A DNA stretch of 64,000 bases from Proteles cristata cristata (GCA_017311185.1 JAESUZ010003161.1:1597501-1661500); one strand, 5' to 3'. Positions 1 through 11,765 are shown, counted from the stretch's first letter. Notes: generated by a model not told the origin, from the letters alone. Translations and numbers: made by a program.

Positions 1-779
1 TCACGCCCAAGTGTATTCCTCCGGATGATGATTCCCTAGGATCTTCCCCCTCACCGACAGCTCTCAAAAAAGTTGACCGTTTTTCTATCAGAATCACTTA
101 TTTCTCACGAAACGGTTGAATAATTTAAACACCTTCGAAAGAGTTAACTAACATGAGGGCTTCCTTGTATGTTTTTTCGCACAGAGACTGTAGGAAAACA
201 TTATTTGAGTAGCATGTGGCTCCTGGCAGCAGATCACAGACAGTCTTTCCTCCTGTCCGATCATCCACATGCATGTGTGCCATGGGGACTAATCGAAATT
301 AGGCAGAGATTCATTATTTGCTCAGTCTGAGGAGAAGCCTGGAGATCTGACTGACTTCTAATCCCCGGGAGGGTAGGTTCTGCGTGTCTTGTGGGTATCT
401 GTCTGGCAATTTGTGTGTATTTTGAAGAAAGAAGACATACTGGAGGCCACCCAAGTCAGCACAGGGAGGGCCTCCTTTGGAAATCAGGTAAAAATGGTTT
501 CATGGAAGAAAAGATCGCACCAGGGACCGGTATCTTCTGGACAAGCGGACAGAAGGAAGGCACTCTTAGCTCTCTTCTGGTGACTACCTGGCCAGGAAGG
601 CATGACAGTGGAAGCAAACAACATTTGCTTATCAGGGATCTGAAATGGTTTTGCACAGTGAACCTTTCCCTGCACGTGAGGTGACCGGGAGGAAGGGTAG
701 AGATCTTTTCTTCATTCCCCTCTTCAGCCACTTTGAGGTATTTGCCAAAATCAAAATGCAATTGGTGTACACAGGCTTA
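1..779. other. Unique sequence, no gene or repeat recognised
   Basis: Single-copy-looking DNA. Short open frames of up to about 100 codons occur on both strands near 390-760, but they overlap each other and show no splice-site context or familiar protein motif. I read them as chance frames. Confidence 0.5.
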
Positions 780-940
780 TTTTGTGAACTGGCATCTCTG
801 TGTGACCTTGGGAAAGTTCCTTAACCTCTCTGATCCTCAGTTTCTTATACCTAAACTGAGAAATATCTTAGACTTTGTTGCCAGGACTAAATGAAATGTG
901 TATAAAGTTGAGGATGGTGTTTTGTATAAACTGTTCATAA
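780..940 (+). mobile_element. MIR SINE (ancient mammalian)
   Basis: Contains the diagnostic MIR core 'gtgaccttgggaaagttcctt' followed by an 'aacctctctgatcctcagtttc' block and a degraded 3' part. This is the tRNA-derived SINE shared by all mammals. Its divergence fits great age. Confidence 0.8.
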
Positions 941-976
941 CATAAATATATCCGCTACGAAATCTGTGTATTAGTA

Positions 977-1018
977 AAAAAAAAACAAACAAACAAACAA
1001 ACAAAATAACAAACAAAA
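977..1018 (+). repeat. (AAAC)n simple repeat
   Basis: An A run leads into several AAAC units ending at 'aaaaccc'. There is no SINE body upstream, so it is a free-standing A-rich microsatellite or the remnant tail of a lost retroelement. Confidence 0.85.
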
Positions 1019-2575
1019 CCCAACCTCTTTTGATTGTTATTCTTAAGAGGCAACTCTCTCTATACTGTTCTTCTATTTAAATAAAACCATTCAGGAGAGA
1101 TGGCTTATCTGGCATTTAGTTCAGCAGCAGTGCAGAGAACAGGTCCCATGAGGAGAATTAACAATAAATAAAGAAAATAAGATGGTTTCTAAACACACAA
1201 ACAATAATTCTGGATTCTATTGTTTCTTCTTAAGCTGTATTCAGTGAAATAACAATGATATTAAACAATAAGCTTGTCTAAAGTTTCCCTTTTGTTGTGA
1301 TTTTTTTCTCCAAAATCAAAGCACGACTTGAATGAAATCTACATCATCAAATCCTCTTGTACGTCTTTTCAAAGTTCCCAGAGTACATTTTGTTTGTTAG
1401 ATCCAATCAACAGTGGAGTAGGAATGCAGATACTTTTTATCCTAATTTTTGAGATAAAGAAACCAATTTCAGTGTATGATTTTCTTAAGGCAAAAATGAG
1501 TTAAGCTCAGAGCTCATATCTTTAGTGTTTTTATGTCACTATATTCACTCATCCATCTATCTACTCAATCCATGAAACAATGATTTATTTTATCTTATTG
1601 TGGGTTAAACACAGAGTTATAAATTATGGCAGTATGGAAGCTAATTGTAGTTTTTGAGAATGCCACTAGATCCTAGTGATGGATGTTATCTCAAATAGTC
1701 ACTTAATATATTTAGGTCTAAGACACCATTATATTTGTGCTCTCAATGATATCCAAAAGAGAAATACTATCAGTCCTAGATATGTATAAAGTTTCTGAAG
1801 CATTGTTTAAATAGCACCCATCTTCCCTGTGCAGGTCTTGGGCAGGCCTCATTCCATAAAATAATAAGATTTACAATCTAAAGAAACACAAGAGAAGTCA
1901 TCTTCTCTGGGTGTAGACTGACTCCCAAGGGAAACACAATGAAAAGTTCACTGGTCAGCAAGTCACGGTGCTTCCCCAGATGCAGAATAAGCGAAGGGAG
2001 GCCAGGAGAGTTTAAGGAAAATCCAGTGGGAAATGTAAGTGGGGAAATGGGATTCCTCTGAAGTATAGTCAGGATCTGGACTCCTAAAAATTAAATCCTA
2101 GAGATACGTAATGAAAAGTCATTGTCTACTAAATTTCAACACCTGTGAAACTTTTACTTTTAGATAGCATGCCTGAGTGCATGATCAAGTTATTCTGTTC
2201 TCCAAGTCATAAAAGGGGTATTTAAAACTGAATTTAAAAATATGCTAGATTGAAAACCATAAGAGGAATCTTTGTTGAAGAACTAAGATTAATGTATCCT
2301 TCCAAGAAAGAAGCAGATACAAAGAGCTAGCAATAAGATAAGGTTGGAACCAAAGACAAAGGTCTTCCCCATTTAAATATGTGCTAAAGTCTGACAGGCT
2401 CAATGGAAATATTTGTTACAGAAGGCGTGTGTGTAATGAGGATTCAGTTTTCCTTTCAAGAGGGCCGACACTGTGAAAGAATGATAAAGATTCAGCAAAT
2501 GACAGAACTAGCACGTATGTCGTGGCATTAATAGCATAATTACAATAGGGCAGAACTTTGGTAACTTGGAAGTTC
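1019..2575. other. Unique AT-rich sequence
   Basis: About 1.5 kb in which I recognise no gene, RNA or clear transposon. A stretch near 1540-1600 ('tcactcatccatctatctactcaatccatg') weakly resembles the 3' end of an antisense L2, but it is too short to call. Confidence 0.5.
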
Positions 2576-3150
2576 TTCATTTGTTAAACCTAGATTTATT
2601 GTATCATCCAAAAATTCTACTCCCAGGTATCTTACTCGAAAAAAATGAAAATATGAGTTCTCACAAAATGGTGTGCACAAATGTCCAAAGCAATGTTATG
2701 CATAGTAGCCAAATAGGACAACCCAGGTGTCCATCAATGAATCAGGGGGTAAATAAAATATGATATGACCATCTAAGGGAATTTTATTTGACAACAAAGT
2801 CCTGATATATGCTACAACATGGATGAACCATGTGAACATTATAGTAACTGAAAGGAGCCGTCATAAAGGCTCATATATTATGATATCATTTGTATGTAAT
2901 GTTCAGAATAGGAAAATCTACAGAGACAGAAACTAGATTACTGGTTGGCTAGAGCTGAAGGGGAATGGACTTAAGGCAATAGAGAATGCTTTGAGTAGGT
3001 ACAAAGTTTCTTTTTGTGTGTTGAAAAAGTTCAAAATGAGTTATGGTTATGGGTGCATAACTCTACAATATGCTAAAAGCCATTGAATTAAACACTTCAG
3101 ATGGATGAACTTTGTCGTATATAAATTATATCTCAATGAAGATGTAAGAA
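2576..3150 (+). mobile_element. Ancient L1 (L1M type) ORF2 end and 3' UTR
   Basis: The order of blocks is that of old mammalian L1 3' ends: a '...tagccaaatagg...acccaggtgtccatcaatgaat' segment from the end of ORF2, 'acaacatggatgaacc', 'actggttggctagagctgaaggggaatggac', and finally 'gatggatgaactttgtcgtatataaattatatctcaatgaag'. It is 5'-truncated and highly diverged. No open frame survives. Confidence 0.8.
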
Positions 3151-3395
3151 GTGAAGGAACATTTTTTAAAAAAGAACTGAGACAATAATTTTAAATAGTA
3201 GTGACTGAGAATTTTTCAAAATTAATGAAAGGCACAAATTTTAGGCTTAAAAATGCTAATGAATCCCAAGCAGGATGAATACATTGATAAAAGGCCACAG
3301 TTAGACACATCAAAATCAGAAAGTGGGACAAGAAGTTCTCTCAACTTGGGTCACGTGCTTTTCGTCAGGATTAGAAGAAACATCACAGAAGTTAT
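3151..3395. other. Unique sequence
   Basis: Short AT-rich spacer between two old L1-type repeats. Nothing recognisable. Confidence 0.4.
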
Positions 3396-4330
3396 CTAAT
3401 GTTGTTCTCGCCATGGTCCATCAGGTGATATGCAATGTCCAAATGTCCCGTCATTGACGATGTTAATTTTGATTAGTTGTATAGAATGGGCTCTAACTAG
3501 TTTCTCCATTAGAAAAGTTACTATTTTTCTATTGGTGATAAGTACTTTGTGAAGAGGTAATTTGAGTAAATATCCCATTCTTCATCCAAATGTCTGTCAC
3601 CCTTTAGTTTTAGCCCAAAGGTTACTTTCTAATTCTATCATTTCCTTCCATATTTTTGGTGGTATTCTACAGTAAGAAAGAATATTCCTTTTTTCCTAAT
3701 TTATTTTTTTTCATGTGTCTATTTACATTAGTGTGAAATCATGGAATTTTTTATTTGATGAGATATAACCCATTACTGTCATTATTAATTTGGATGCCCA
3801 AATTGTCCCATATCTGTCCAATGGAAGTCCCTATAAGCTTTAGACATATCATCATCATTACTTCCTTCCACAAAAAGATGTTAAGCTCATCTTATACATA
3901 TTCTGCCCAGCTCTGGATTCAGGCATTTCCCTAAGGATCCATAGCCCCCTTATTGGAGAATGGTAATTAAAAATCGAGATCTGGGTACCATGAGTGCTCA
4001 TTGCCACTGGGAATTTACTAGGGTTTTCTCAGGTCCATTTAGTGCACAGAATCAGGAAATGTATACATGTATATACATAAACACACACATGTAAACAAAA
4101 TTACATGTATGTTTTCTCCATTTCTGTCTCTGTATATTGAAAGCATCACTGCATACCAGTACCCCCAATCCAATCCAACACTACAGGGTTCATGCTAGTT
4201 TTCTCTTTTCATATTTGTAACTCACTTCTCTGAGAATGGGAAATCAGGCTCCCTCAATAAGTGTATGTATTTTCTCAATATCTATGATTGTAGCCAATCT
4301 CCTGACCCCACAGACCTGTAGCTCTACTGA
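3396..4330. mobile_element. Ancient interspersed repeat, probably L1M class
   Basis: Several remembered blocks of a common old mammalian repeat occur in order: 'gaaaagttactatttttct', 'gataagtactttgtgaagagg', 'cccattactgtcattatt', 'caaattgtcccatatctg', 'cactacagggttcatgctag', 'catatttgtaactcacttct'. I attribute it to the L1M group but could not fix the subfamily or orientation. A degenerate TA/CA-rich patch lies inside near 4060-4100. Confidence 0.55.
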
Positions 4331-4641
4331 ATCTTCCTCCTCTGAAAGACGATCTTCAATATGCTACCTTGTTTAGCTGGCTTCCTCTTGTCACTCTGTC
4401 TCCTGAACCCTGATAAGAGGCACCCCACTCCGTTGCTTTCCTTGCACTGGTCCCAATCTTTATCACTCAGGCTACCTTTCTCACCAAGCTCTGGCTGATG
4501 CTTTTTTAAAATTGCTTTTCTGCTTTAATAGAATAACACTGGAATATTCAGATATCCAATAAAAACAGTAGAGCAGTGTGAGCTATTAATAACAACAATG
4601 CCACTTTGATTTAGACTTTAAGGTTCCAACTGTAATTGTAG
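4331..4641. other. Unique sequence
   Basis: Pyrimidine-rich plus-strand text with a faint L2-like look near 4380-4500. Not strong enough to call a repeat. No gene seen. Confidence 0.35.
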
Positions 4642-6219
4642 TATACAAGGGATACATGCACCCTGATGTTCATAGCAGCATTATCTACTACTGCCAAATT
4701 ATGGAAATAGCCCAAGTGTCCATAAACTGATGAATAGATAAAGAATTTGTGATATATATACATACAATGGAATACTACTCAGCCATAAAAAAGAATAAAG
4801 TCTTGCCATTTGCAACAACATGGATGGAACTAGAGAGTATCATGCTAAGCAAAATGAGTCAGTCATAGAAAGACAATTACCATATGATTTCACTCTTATG
4901 TGGTATTTAAGAAACAAAACAAATATGCAAAGGAAAAAAACTAATAGAGAGAGAGAAACTAAGGGACAGGTTGTTAACAAGAGAGAACAAACTGACGGTT
5001 ACCAGAATGGATGGATTAAACAGGTGATGGGGACAAAGGGGTGCACTTGTGATGAGGACCCGGTGTTGTGTAGAAGTGTTGAAGTAGAGGCTAAAGTCTG
5101 GGATTGTGATGCCTCCTGCTTTGTTTTTCTTTTTCAACATTACTTTGGTTATTCAGGTCTTTTGTGGTTCCATACAAATTTTAGGATTGTTTGTTCCAGC
5201 TTTGAGAAAAATGCCGGTGCAATTTTGATTGGGATTGCATTGAATGTGTAGCTTGCTTTGGGTAGTATTGACATTTTAACAATATTTCTTCTTCCAGTCC
5301 ATGAGCATGGAATGTTTTTCCATTTTTTTGTGTGTGTCTTCTTCAATTTTCTTTATGAGTTTTCTAAAGTTTTCAGCATACAGTGCTTTTACATCTTTGG
5401 TTAGGTTTATTCCTAGATATTTTATTGTTTTTGGTGCAATTGTAAATGGGACCGATTTCTTGATTTCCTTTTCTGTTGCTTCATTATTGGTGTGGAGTTT
5501 CCTCAACGAATTAAAAACAGAAGCACCCTATCCTAGCAATAGCACTAGTAGGAATTTATCTAAAGGATACAGGAGCTGATTCATAGGTGCACATGTCCCT
5601 CAATGTTTATAGCAGTGCTTTCAACAATAGCCACATTGTGGAAAGAGCTTAAATGTCCATCAACTGATGAATGGATAAAGAAGATGTGGTTTATATATAT
5701 AATGGAAGACTACTTAGCAATGACAAATAATGAAATCTGGCCATTTGCAGCAATGTGGATGGAACTGGAAGGTATTATGTTAAGTGAAATAAGGCAGTCA
5801 GAGAAAAGACAGATAGCATATGTTTTCACTCATATGTGGAACTTGAGAAGCTTAATAGAAGACCATGGAGGAAGGGAAAGGGAAAAAAATAGTTACAAAC
5901 AGAGAGGGGGACAAACCATAAGAGACTCTTAAATACAGAGAACAAACTGAAGGTTGATGGGGGGGGGGAGGGGAAAATGGGTGATGGGCATTGAGGAGGG
6001 CACTTGTTGGGATGAGCACTGGGTGTTGTGTGTAAGTGATGAATCATGGGAATCTACCCCCAAAACCAAGAGCACATTGTATATACTGAATGATAGCCAA
6101 CTTGACAATAAATTATATTAAAAAAATAAGTGTTGAATCACTGTATTGTACACCTGAAATTAATGTTACACTGTTTGTTAACTCACTGAGATTTAAATAA
6201 AAACTAAAAAAAAAAAATG
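4642..6219 (+). mobile_element. Older 5'-truncated L1, split by a younger L1
   Basis: The left half (to about 5083) carries the end of ORF2, for example 'gatgttcatagcagcatta', 'caatggaatactactcagcc', 'caacatggatggaactagag'. The right half resumes after the inserted element with 'tcactgtattgtacacctgaaattaatgttac' and ends in a poly-A at about 6207-6219. The halves are separated exactly by the younger L1 and its 10-bp target duplication, so this copy was in place first. Confidence 0.85.
5084..6127 (+). mobile_element. Younger L1 with inverted 5' segment, nested in older L1
   Basis: The element lies between two copies of 'aagtgttgaa' (5074-5083 and 6128-6137). Its first part, to about 5497, is antisense ORF2: read on the minus strand it gives reverse-transcriptase-thumb text such as NEATEKEIKK and [19 protein letters not shown], and ends near [11 protein letters not shown]. 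From about 5498 the element is sense, starting at an ORF2 C-terminal '..WRFL..' equivalent and running through the 3' UTR to an A-rich end. Sequence equivalent to roughly 0.8 kb of ORF2 is missing at the junction. This is the hallmark of twin priming. Confidence 0.88.
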
Positions 6220-6438
6220 TCCACCAACTATTTCAACACATGGAAATACTATGGTAAAGCAGTTGACAGAAATGTGTCAAATACCTTTCTTTAGACCTAC
6301 TGTGTGTTGCATCTTGATTTTTTTAAGGGGCATATCTGTGATTCACAATGTGTAAGATACCCAATGATATAAAAAGTATGAGATATTGCCTGTCAATTTG
6401 CTTCTTACATTTTTTATTTTATTTACTTTAAAAATTTT

Positions 6439-6652
6439 TTAATATTTATTTACTTTTGAGAGAGGGAGAGCATGTGTGAGTGTGGGAGAAGGGGAGCGGA
6501 AAGAAAGGGAGAGAAAGAATCCCAAGCAGTCTCCATGTTGTCAGTGCAGAGCCCGTTGTGGGGTTTCGTCTCACAGAACATGAGAGAATGACCTGGGTCC
6601 AAATCCAGAATTCATGCTTAACCAACTGAGCCATCCAGGCACCCCTCTTAAA
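6439..6652 (-). mobile_element. Felid CAN SINE (tRNA-Lys type), minus
   Basis: A T-rich start (complement of the A tail), GA-rich middle and final 'accaactgagccatccaggcaccc' give a complete SINE in reverse. A short A/T-rich repeat 'ttaaaaatttt' flanks it (6428-6438, 6653-6663), a probable target duplication. Confidence 0.88.
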
Positions 6653-6700
6653 TTAAAAATTTTAAAAAGATGTAATTTATTCTTGAAAGCAAGGTTGTAG

Positions 6701-6920
6701 GAGCTTCTTGGTGGCTCAGTCGGTTAAGTGTCCGACTTCAGCTCAGGTCATGATCATACGGTTCGTGGGTTTGAGCCCCACGTCGAGTTCTGTGCTGACA
6801 GCTCAGAGCCTGGAGCCTGCTTTGGATTCTGTGTCTCCCTCTCTCTGCCCCTCGCCTGCTTGTGCTCTGTCTTGCCCTCTCTCTCACAATAAATAAACAC
6901 TAAAAAATTATTTTAAAAAA
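6701..6920 (+). mobile_element. Felid CAN SINE, plus
   Basis: Head 'tggtggctcagtcggttaag', tRNA B-box-like 'gggtttgagcccc', CT-rich tail and 'caataaataaacac' end. The left flank 'aaagcaaggttgtag' and right flank 'aaagcaatattgtag' are diverged target duplications. It lies only about 50 bp from the minus SINE upstream, forming an inverted pair. Confidence 0.9.
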
Positions 6921-6933
6921 AGCAATATTGTAG

Positions 6934-8139
6934 ACATAGACATTTAAGGATTTCATAATTAATTTAATATGATAAAAAGGCAATCCAGATATTTTCCAAA
7001 ATAGTATAGGTGAAAGCATTAAAGTATCAACTCACATCCTTTGTGAGAAAAAGTGACATAAATTTAAGCTTCATCTTCAGATGTTTTAAAATTCTTATAA
7101 AACTTTTTATCCCAAGGTTAAACATTTAGCTATAGAACATAAAATTTGGTAAATACATAGCTAGGTGCCAATTGAGGAAACCCATTTTTTATATAAAAAG
7201 TTTTTCTTTTGCTCCATTTTCCCCTATGTTTGAGTTGTTCCAGGGCAGATTCCTTTCGGGGGCTTAAAGTTGTAAAAGAGGGTTTCATTTTCATCTAGCG
7301 CTGGTATTCTGGTGCAATTCAGGTTCTGCTTCAGAACCTGATCCAGAATAGTCTTTTGAAAGAGAGAAAAGATCATATAGGTTTAGAACCTTTTCTCTGG
7401 AGAGGGCCAGTTCCTAGAAGAGAGGATCCGTTTTGGATTTGCATTGAGGCAGGACAAAACAAAGGCTCTTTTACTTCAATGCAGTTTACACAATAACTAT
7501 CTGGACTACAGCAAACTTACTGGTACTTGGCTTTCCATCTAGCATGACCTGATGCTGACGATTCCAAAAGCAGGATTAGGGACAATGGCGGGCCAATTCT
7601 CCTGCATTTGTGCAGTCTTTGCATTATGATCAGTGGATTCCAGGCATTCGCCTTCCACATGATCACCTCACCATCAGGAAAGCAGCAGAATATTCTCTGT
7701 CTCCTAGAAAATATCTCCAAACCTAGACCCTACCCAAGACACAGTAACATTTCTTTTATATCTGTGTTCTTTTGGCCTCGGATAAGCTGGGAAGTGGGAC
7801 CAAGTATTGGCTCTCCTCTCATTGGACCGCTAGACTTGAGAAACTATGGCAACTACTGCCCAGCTCCCTTCGGCTCCTGTCTCCATCCAGCACAGGCAGC
7901 CCTGCCAAGGTCCTGAGCTGAGGAGGCTTCAGGTTTGCTTAGATCCTGCCTTTCTGGAGGCAGAGGGTGTGCTCCTCAAGGACCTGGCCAAGTAAAGAGT
8001 AGGTAAGTTAAGAGTATTTTGCATACAAGAGGGCCACCATTAGGTCAGTTGATAACCTGGACCAGAGAGAGGCTTTGAAAAGCAACTCAGGTTCACAAGA
8101 CTCAGAAAGAGGCAGGGGAATTCCTAATCCACCCTTCAA
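6934..8139. other. Unique sequence with a short hairpin
   Basis: About 1.2 kb with no recognised repeat. A plus-strand open frame of 102 codons near 7608 has no protein motif I know. A perfect 9-bp inverted repeat with 3-nt loop is annotated separately. Confidence 0.45.
7320..7340. repeat. Perfect inverted repeat (9-bp stem, 3-nt loop)
   Basis: 'caggttctg', then 'ctt', then 'cagaacctg'. Visible directly. There is no T-run or promoter context, so no function is assigned. Confidence 0.8.
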
Positions 8140-8410
8140 CCTCAGGCCCTTTATAATTGCTATTTAGACCATCTGGAATGCTCTTGCTCCATCTAGCTCC
8201 TTTTCTCCTCCAAAACTTTTCTTAAATGTTACCTTTGTATAGAGGCAACCCTAACCATTAAAAAAAAAAATAACCCTCCCATGTCCCCTTTCTCCTTCAA
8301 CTACTTTACTTTTCTCTACAGCATGAAAAATAATTACTTATATATGATTTTTTTCTTCCTTCTCTTGAATTGTTTCTTTGAGTCCTCATATTACTGACAT
8401 TTCTACAGCC
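8140..8410 (+). mobile_element. L2 LINE 3' portion
   Basis: The order of motifs is that of the L2 3' end: 'ctggaatgctcttgctccatctagctcc', 'tcttaaatgttacct..', pyrimidine-rich linker, 'atgaaaaataattactta'. It is interrupted by an A run near 8260. Diverged. Confidence 0.65.
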
Positions 8411-8804
8411 TTTTACTGTGCTGGTTCTTGTTTTATTGTAATTATCCTTTCTGGAAGTTTTGACTTTTCTCCTCCTCCCTAGCTTTGTCTATTCTTTCTT
8501 TTTTCCTGTGATTGGTTTCTGCTTCTCTGAATATTTCTTAAATTTCCACTATGCCATCTCCAATCCTCTTACTTTTCACTCTAAAAGCTCTAGTTGGGTG
8601 ATCTCAGTTAAATCCTTAGCTTCCATCACCAACTGCAATACACAATTTTTAGATTTATGTCCCTGTCTGGGGCTTTTTCCTGAATCAAGTATTATATTTC
8701 TCACCAGTGTGCAATTCAACTGAGGAAGAAGATGTGGTGGAGAAGACAGACACATACATTGATCATTTTATTAAAATGTGATTAGAGCCATTTCAAGATG
8801 AAAA
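8411..8804. other. Unique pyrimidine-rich sequence
   Basis: Contains an 87-codon plus-strand open frame (8460-8723). It is rich in F, L and S because of T/C-rich composition and has no other coding signal. I do not regard it as a gene. Confidence 0.4.
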
Positions 8805-8960
8805 CAGACTGTTATGTTCCTTCCACTTATTAGGGAATAATAGTAGTATTTGCCTGATAGGGCTGTTAACAAGGTTAGATGAAATTATCCAAGTATAGCA
8901 TTTAGAACAGTGCCTCAAATAAAGTACTCAATAAATGTGATCTGCTTTATTATTATTTAA
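8805..8960 (+). mobile_element. MIR SINE
   Basis: The 3' half of MIR is clear: 'gggctgttaacaaggttag', 'gaacagtgcctcaaataaag', 'actcaataaatgtga'. Confidence 0.75.
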
Positions 8961-8999
8961 AAATTTTAAATACACAGAAGAGCTCATATGCGGCTTCCT

Positions 9000-9345
9000 G
9001 GAGGAGATTTTCTATGTGCTAAATTTAAAGAATCAGAAAGAGATGAACAAGTAGAAGGAGAGTAGGAAGGACTTTCCGGCACTGAAAACAACATAAATAA
9101 TGACACAAAGGATTGAAGCATATGCTCTGTGGGAGAAGTTATGAGTAGATAGATATTCTAGAATGTAAATATCAAGGTGGGTAATTGTCAGAAATAAAAC
9201 TAAAACATTAGAGACCAGGTCATGGAGAGTCCTGAATGGCATACTAAGAAGCGTGGCTGTAGTCTGTAGGTGTTCCAAAATTTGAATTTTAAACATAGAG
9301 GTAATTAAATTATGATCTTTTTCATTCTAGATAAAATCACTTTGG
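9000..9345 (+). mobile_element. Ancient interspersed repeat, family not named
   Basis: The core 'aggtcatggagagtcctgaatggc...' followed by 'aattatgatctttttcattctagataaaatcactttgg' matches a widespread old mammalian repeat text in which a '...ccttgaatgcc...' block is followed by '...gtgacatgatc...aagatcactctgg'. A second copy lies near 62.2-62.5 kb. I cannot assign the family from memory. Confidence 0.45.
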
Positions 9346-9383
9346 TAACAAGTGGTAGGATGCCATTAAGAGTGACAAATCAG

Positions 9384-9504
9384 CTGACTGTCGGCTCAGA
9401 GCCTGGAGCCTGTTTCAATCTGTGACTCCCTCTCTCTCTGACCCTCCCCTGCTCACGCTGTCTCTCTCTCTCCTAGAAATAAATAAAACATTAAAAAAAA
9501 AAAA
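9384..9504 (+). mobile_element. 5'-truncated young felid SINE
   Basis: Only the 3' half is present, starting at a 'ctgactg..ctcagagcctgg' equivalent and ending with 'ctagaaataaataaaacatt' plus poly-A. It is bounded by perfect copies of 'aagagtgacaaatcag' (9368-9383 and 9505-9520), so the truncation happened at insertion. Tail type places it in the young subset. Confidence 0.88.
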
Positions 9505-9520
9505 AAGAGTGACAAATCAG

Positions 9521-9736
9521 GGGCACCTGGGGGGCTCAGTCAGCTAAGCAGACAACTCTTGATTTCAGCTTATGTCATGATCTTGTGATTTGTGAGTTCA
9601 AGCCCTGAGCTGGGCTCTGCGCTGACAGTGTGGAGTCCACTTGCGATTCTCTCTCCCACTCTCTCTGCCCTGCCCCCACTTGTGCTCATGCTCTCTCTCG
9701 CTCTCTCTCCTTCTAAATAAATAAACTTAAAAAAAG
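9521..9736 (+). mobile_element. Felid/carnivore CAN SINE inserted at the same target
   Basis: Full-length SINE with head 'gggcacctggggggctcag' and older-type tail 'ttctaaataaataaactt'. Its left flank is the right target duplication of the preceding SINE. 'gagtgacaaatca' occurs a third time immediately after its tail (9737-9749). Confidence 0.88.
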
Positions 9737-9749
9737 GAGTGACAAATCA

Positions 9750-10860
9750 AAAAAATAATGCATCCAGTTATGCAAAAACTAAAAGGACCGTGTACATAAT
9801 AACATGTAAGCCATCTCTTTGGAACTGCCCCAAAGAGTTGCAAGTGTTGACGGTGCTGGAGATTCCATGCTGGTTATATGGGATTAAGTCAGGCAAATTC
9901 TGATGAGGACGGTTCCTGTGACTACATCAAGCACAGGTTACCAATTAGCTCTAATGTGTCGAACAGCGGTAAGTATAGTCATAGGAATGTAAATAAAGTA
10001 CAAGGGGATCAAAACAAAGGAACTAACTTAGAAAGGTGGAGACAGAATCTCATGGAGGTATACATTTTTAAACCACACACAAAGAACATCCATTGTGGTC
10101 AAACCATAGTGAGAAGTGTGGAGGAAATGGGATTAAGTGAAGCTTAAAATCCTGCTTGCGGGTATTTGTGAAAAGCATCTCTTGCAACAATTCTTAGTTT
10201 TCTTCTATATAGGTATCAGAAATTGATATTTTATCATATTTATTGGTTTCTGAATGTGTTTTATTTATTGCTATGGAATAAAGGAATGAAAGAAATAAAA
10301 TTACCATGGAAATACATAAATTAAATGCTGGGCAACATATTTAAATTTTGATTTTCTGATGATATGTATTCGGTAGTAGATTTAAAATCTCCTTCACTTC
10401 AGGAAATAGGAGGAGAATACCAATCAGATGAGAACTGAGATCTTAACATTAAAACATGCTTTACAATATATTCATTACATTTGTAACTGACCCATATAAT
10501 AGGTTGACTGTGTTTATTGCAGTTATTAATTCAGAATGCCTACAGGATTAGGGTGAGGTAAGATGTCAAAACCATTTAGTGAAGTCTATATTCTGATTAA
10601 GAACATGTGTGCTAAGTTATTCATTCATTCAAAGTAATCACAGGTAATAATAATCTGTCTTATGTTTGTATGCCATATTTAATCAAGAGAGAGTATAGAG
10701 CATTTGGTAAACTGAAATGATTCCAATATTCAGCCATAACAATAATTGTACTGAGGACATAACATAATACAAACTACTGGAACCTGAAACAAATCTTAAA
10801 TGTGCATGTGTTAGAATACGTGTTTTAAAATAAATAGTGTGAGTTCAAATTAATGATCTT
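9750..10860. other. Unique AT-rich sequence
   Basis: About 1.1 kb with no recognised repeat. An 89-codon plus frame (9878-10147) shows no motif or splice context that would support a gene. Confidence 0.45.
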
Positions 10861-10864
10861 GTCT

Positions 10865-10985
10865 ATATACAGAATAGAATCTTAGAATCTTAGCAGTGTA
10901 ATAAAGCAAGAGGGACCTTGGTGATCACCTTCGCCTACCACTTCATTTTACAGATGAGGAAACTAATTTCTACAATTTTCATTTC
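10865..10985 (-). mobile_element. MIR3/L3-like ancient repeat (antisense)
   Basis: 'gaatcttagaatcttag...agggaccttggtgatcacc' followed by 'cattttacagatgaggaaact' is a common ancient mammalian repeat arrangement. Exact family is uncertain. Confidence 0.5.
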
Positions 10986-10989
10986 CTGC

Positions 10990-11765
10990 TAGTTCTACTA
11001 AGTTACAACATTATCTTCACACTATTGTTTGCCAAAAAATGATACCATATTATTTACTAAAGCAGTATAAAATATATTACTGAATTTGTGTGACTGCCAC
11101 CACCACCAGCACCCATTCAGAAATTCACATCCTAAAAGCTCCACCTACAAACTATCCAAGATAGTATCAAGTTCATTGCTGGGAAGAATTTCTGAGAGAC
11201 AGAAATGGGTTAAGGTAAGGAGTGATGCTAGTAATATAAAATAGGAGCCGCCCCCCACCCCACCAACACATTCCTTTGTTCCCTCCCCAAATGTGCAAAT
11301 GTGCTTACCACTATTTAATCTAGAGAAAGAGATGATAACAAGCTCTTTGTTTCACTTGGAGGGTTCAGAGACCTCCAAAATACATAGTGCCCCTGGGTTG
11401 TCCCAATATTTGAACTGTGGATATTTTTCACACCTGGTTTCATCTACCAACTCTTCTGTGTTGAGATCAGGCTCTGAAGTTCAAAGAACTTTCCAACTAC
11501 ACTGGCTACTTTTAGACAATTTCCTCCCCCTGACTCCTGCCATACTGCTTTTTTCAGTAAGTGTTGATTCAAAGTTTTTCTATGAGCTGCTAGCTGTGTT
11601 CGGGGTTTCTCCTCTCTCTTCTCCCCCCACCCCCACCCCTTTTGTTAGCACATCTAGATCCTTCCAGTTTTAAAGTCCCAGCCCATAATCCCTCTCACAT
11701 CTTGATCACCCCTCCATCACTATGGATACAGACTGTCTGTAAGCTCCAGGTTTGTCGTCGTTGTT
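10990..11765. other. Unique sequence
   Basis: Contains a 126-codon plus frame (11293-11673), the longest chance-like frame in this part. Its translation has no domain that I recognise and composition is ordinary. A C-rich tract lies near 11619-11640. Confidence 0.4.

Noticed and set aside
11293..11673. 126-codon plus frame
   Set aside because: No recognisable domain, serine/leucine-rich chance composition, no splice signals that would frame an exon.
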